Origin: Planctomycetaceae bacterium
GTDB taxonomy: Bacteria; Planctomycetota; Planctomycetia; Pirellulales; Thermoguttaceae
Assembly (NCBI GenBank): GCA_031282385.1
Contig: JAITDV010000199.1
Location: 1-6,579, forward strand
Direction of reading: 5' to 3'
DNA length: 6,579 nucleotides
The notes below the pieces were generated by a model. It saw only the letters and a list, made by a program, of their open reading frames with translations. It was not told the origin of the DNA and did not search any database. Of this stretch, positions 5,213 to 6,579 are shown piece by piece. The translations under genes were made by a program, and so were the position numbers. Position 1 is the first letter of the stretch. Every line of letters begins with the position of its first letter.

Positions 5213-6001
5213 ATGATTTGGAACGAAATTTATAATTGTGATTGTATTGAGGGAATGAGTAGAATTGATGCGGGGACGGTCAATCTTGTGTTTGCAGATC
5301 CGCCGTTTAATATTGGGTATTCTTATGATATTTACCATGATAAAAAAGATTATAAAGTATATCTGGATTGGTCTCAAAAATGGTTCGATGAAGTTTGGCG
5401 AGTGTTAAAATCGGATGGTACTTTTTGGCTTGCGATTGGTGATGAATTTGCGGCGGAGTTAAAGGTTATTGCAACGCGTGAGGTTGGTTTTATTTGTCGT
5501 AGTTGGGTGATTTGGTATTATACTTTCGGCGTGAATTGCAAGCGAAAATTTACACGTTCTCATGTCCATTTGTTTCACTTTATCAAAGACAAGGAAAATT
5601 TCACTTTCAACGACACCACAATCAAAATTCCAAGCGCACGCCAAATAATCTACAACGATAAACGCGCTAATCCTAATGGGCGATTACCGGACGATACTTG
5701 GATTTTGAGACCGCAGGAAATCAACAATGAATTTACACCGGACAAAGATACTTGGACGATCAACAGAGTTTGCGGTACATTTAAGGAAAGGGAAGGTTGG
5801 CACAACTGTCAGATGCCTGAAGCCGTACTTGAACGAATAATTAAGGTATCAAGTAATCCAAATGATAAAGTTCTTGACCCGTTTCTTGGAAGCGGCACAA
5901 CTGTTGTTACCGCAAAAAAACTCAACAGACAATATTCCGGTTTTGAAATATCGAAAGAGTATTTTGAGCTATGTAAAAAAAGATTACAAAAAAAACAATG
6001 A
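5213..6001 (+). CDS. Beta-class DNA methyltransferase (N6-adenine or N4-cytosine), 262 aa
   Basis: Transfers a methyl group from S-adenosylmethionine to an exocyclic amino group in DNA at an unknown target sequence. Catalytic motif IV is DPPF (residues 29-32, in VFADPPFNIGY). SAM-binding motif I, LDPFLGSGTT (221-230), comes after it, followed by GFEISKEY (243-250). This IV-before-I order defines the beta class, and DPPF rather than SPPY favours N6-adenine. Residues 105-200, including WYYTFGVNCKRKFTRSH, probably carry target recognition. HNCQMPEAVLERII (197-210) is the conserved stretch before motif I. No restriction gene lies nearby, so it looks like an orphan. The frame stays open upstream to a TTG at 5147, but that part is repeat B5 and overlaps the promoter. 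ATG 5213 gives the usual MxWNEIYNxDC-type start. No Shine-Dalgarno site is visible. Confidence 0.92.
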   Translation: MIWNEIYNCDCIEGMSRIDAGTVNLVFADPPFNIGYSYDIYHDKKDYKVYLDWSQKWFDEVWRVLKSDGTFWLAIGDEFAAELKVIATREVGFICRSWVIWYYTFGVNCKRKFTRSHVHLFHFIKDKENFTFNDTTIKIPSARQIIYNDKRANPNGRLPDDTWILRPQEINNEFTPDKDTWTINRVCGTFKEREGWHNCQMPEAVLERIIKVSSNPNDKVLDPFLGSGTTVVTAKKLNRQYSGFEISKEYFELCKKRLQKKQ

Positions 6002-6013
6002 CAAATTGTTTTT
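5991..6013 (+). terminator. Weak terminator-like hairpin overlapping the methyltransferase stop codon
   Basis: The arms AAAAACAAT (5991-5999) and ATTGTTTTT (6005-6013) form a perfect 9-bp stem with a 5-base loop that includes part of the TGA. The stem has only one G-C pair, so it may be too weak to work alone. It is nearly symmetric and could act on both strands. Confidence 0.35.
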
Positions 6014-6157
6014 GTAACTATTCAGCCGTGTGGTACTGATAACTCCGCGAATGAATCGTTACAATATTTCTTTATATTTTTTTCTTTGTCTTTTATTTTG
6101 TCAGCGGCGTTATTGACAAGCTTGAACACTATCTTGAAAACAGGACATTCAATTGGC

Positions 6158-6308
6158 AACTTCTAAAAACCTATTTTTGACGCAATTATCAGAATTTTCA
6201 GGATAGACAAATTTAGACAATAAATTTATTTTATCCACGAATTTGCACAAATTATTTAATTAGTGATCTTTCGTGAAAATTCGTGGACAAAATGAATTTT
6301 TAGAAGTT
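6158..6308. repeat. 151-bp segment bounded by a perfect 12-bp inverted repeat
   Basis: AACTTCTAAAAA (6158-6169) and TTTTTAGAAGTT (6297-6308) are exact inverted copies. They enclose the second inverted repeat at 6228-6293, which is off-centre, so this is not one simple hairpin. No ORF. Possibly a small mobile or repeat unit, possibly chance in AT-rich DNA. Confidence 0.4.
6228..6293. repeat. Inverted repeat with TCCACGAATTT arms
   Basis: ATTTTATCCACGAATTTGCA and one further base (6228-6248) pair with 6273-6293 at 19 of 21 positions, around a 24-base AT-rich loop. Arms of this CCACGAATT type look familiar to me from intergenic repeats in other bacteria, but that is memory and unchecked. Confidence 0.55.
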
Positions 6309-6423
6309 CCGTAATATTTCATGGAATTTTCGTAACTATTCGGTCGGCAACTCTACGCAAAAAAATTTATAACAGGCGGCAACACAACGTAACGCAGTAA
6401 CCGCTTAAAACTATCATTTTTTT

Positions 6424-6488
6424 AACCACCCCTACCCCTCCAAAGGAGGGGAATTAAATGCCCCTCCTTTGGAGGGGTAGGGGTGGTT
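6424..6488. repeat. Perfect 28-bp palindrome, family A core (A4)
   Basis: Arms 6424-6451 and 6461-6488 are exact inverted copies separated by 9 bases. Each arm carries its own CCCCTCC-AAA-GGAGGGG (or TTT) hairpin, so a cruciform with side stems is possible. It matches the GGGGTGGT core of family A but lacks the TAGACC ends and the T-rich tail. It is a trimmed or solo core unit. Confidence 0.7.
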
Positions 6489-6508
6489 TATTAATACGAC
6501 TGAATAGC

Positions 6509-6579
6509 TAGTTGTCCCTGAAAAAGTCATTTGGAGCTATAAATTCTGGGCTTATCTGGTTGCAATTTAGAGTTATAAT
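6509..6579 (+). mobile_element. Left end of a second family C element (C2), cut by the window end
   Basis: The last 71 bp match 4297-4367 with two mismatches, starting at the same TAGTTGTCCCTGAAAAA end. The identity runs to the window edge, so the element continues beyond it. It may be another non-autonomous copy or the full element with a transposase. Confidence 0.7.

Larger units (their letters stand above)
6014..6423. other. Spacer after the methyltransferase
   Basis: No gene on either strand. GTAACTATTCAG at 6014-6025 directly follows the stop-codon hairpin, and GTAACTATTCGG is at 6332-6343. Two inverted repeats (6158-6308 and 6228-6293) are listed separately. The stretch 6040-6150 is T-rich with nothing else recognisable. 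Confidence 0.5.

Noticed and set aside
5459..5644. Minus-strand open frame of 61 codons
   Set aside because: It lies opposite the methyltransferase target-recognition region, has no ribosome binding site and resembles no known family.

Overview
This is a gene-poor, repeat-rich stretch of an AT-rich bacterial chromosome. Planctomycetota is the best guess, inferred from the long lipoprotein TolC, which resembles TolC proteins I recall from that phylum, and from two of the three genes lacking a Shine-Dalgarno site. This is recognition from memory, not a search. Only three genes convince: a small nitroreductase-family flavoprotein (564-1076, +), a 742-residue TolC-type outer-membrane efflux lipoprotein (1580-3808, -) and a beta-class DNA methyltransferase (start placed at 5213, ending 6001, +). 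Together they fill about 54% of the window. They show no functional link, and each appears to be its own transcription unit.

The rest is built from short repeat families. Family A (1-136, 1208-1428, 4421-4613; core only at 6424-6488) is a GC-rich palindromic MITE-like element with ends TAGACCTTTTC. Family B (166-278, 415-522, 1429-1515, 4736-4838, 5082-5187) is about 105 bp with imperfect inverted ends, a terminator-like hairpin and, just after it, a sigma70-like promoter that fires out of one end. Family C (4297-4718; the start of a second copy at 6509) has ends TAGTTGTCCCTGAAAAA, and its first copy has a family A element inside it. Family D (1158-1205, 4845-4892) is a 48-bp repeat found near B copies.

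Layout: 1-563 is A1, B1, a large nested palindrome and B2, leading to the nitroreductase. 1077-1579 is D1, A2, B3 and the tolC terminator. The tolC-like gene follows on the minus strand with a good ribosome binding site. 3809-5212 is a 1.4-kb spacer with an orphan terminator-like hairpin, C1 containing A3, B4, D2 and B5. B5 abuts the methyltransferase and appears to supply its promoter. 6002-6579 is a spacer with inverted repeats, the A4 palindrome and the start of C2.

The most interesting candidate is family B as a dispersed terminator-plus-promoter module. Four of five copies keep the promoter spacing and all keep the hairpin, including one paired change from C-G to T-A. No transposase, integrase, tRNA, rRNA or CRISPR array was seen.
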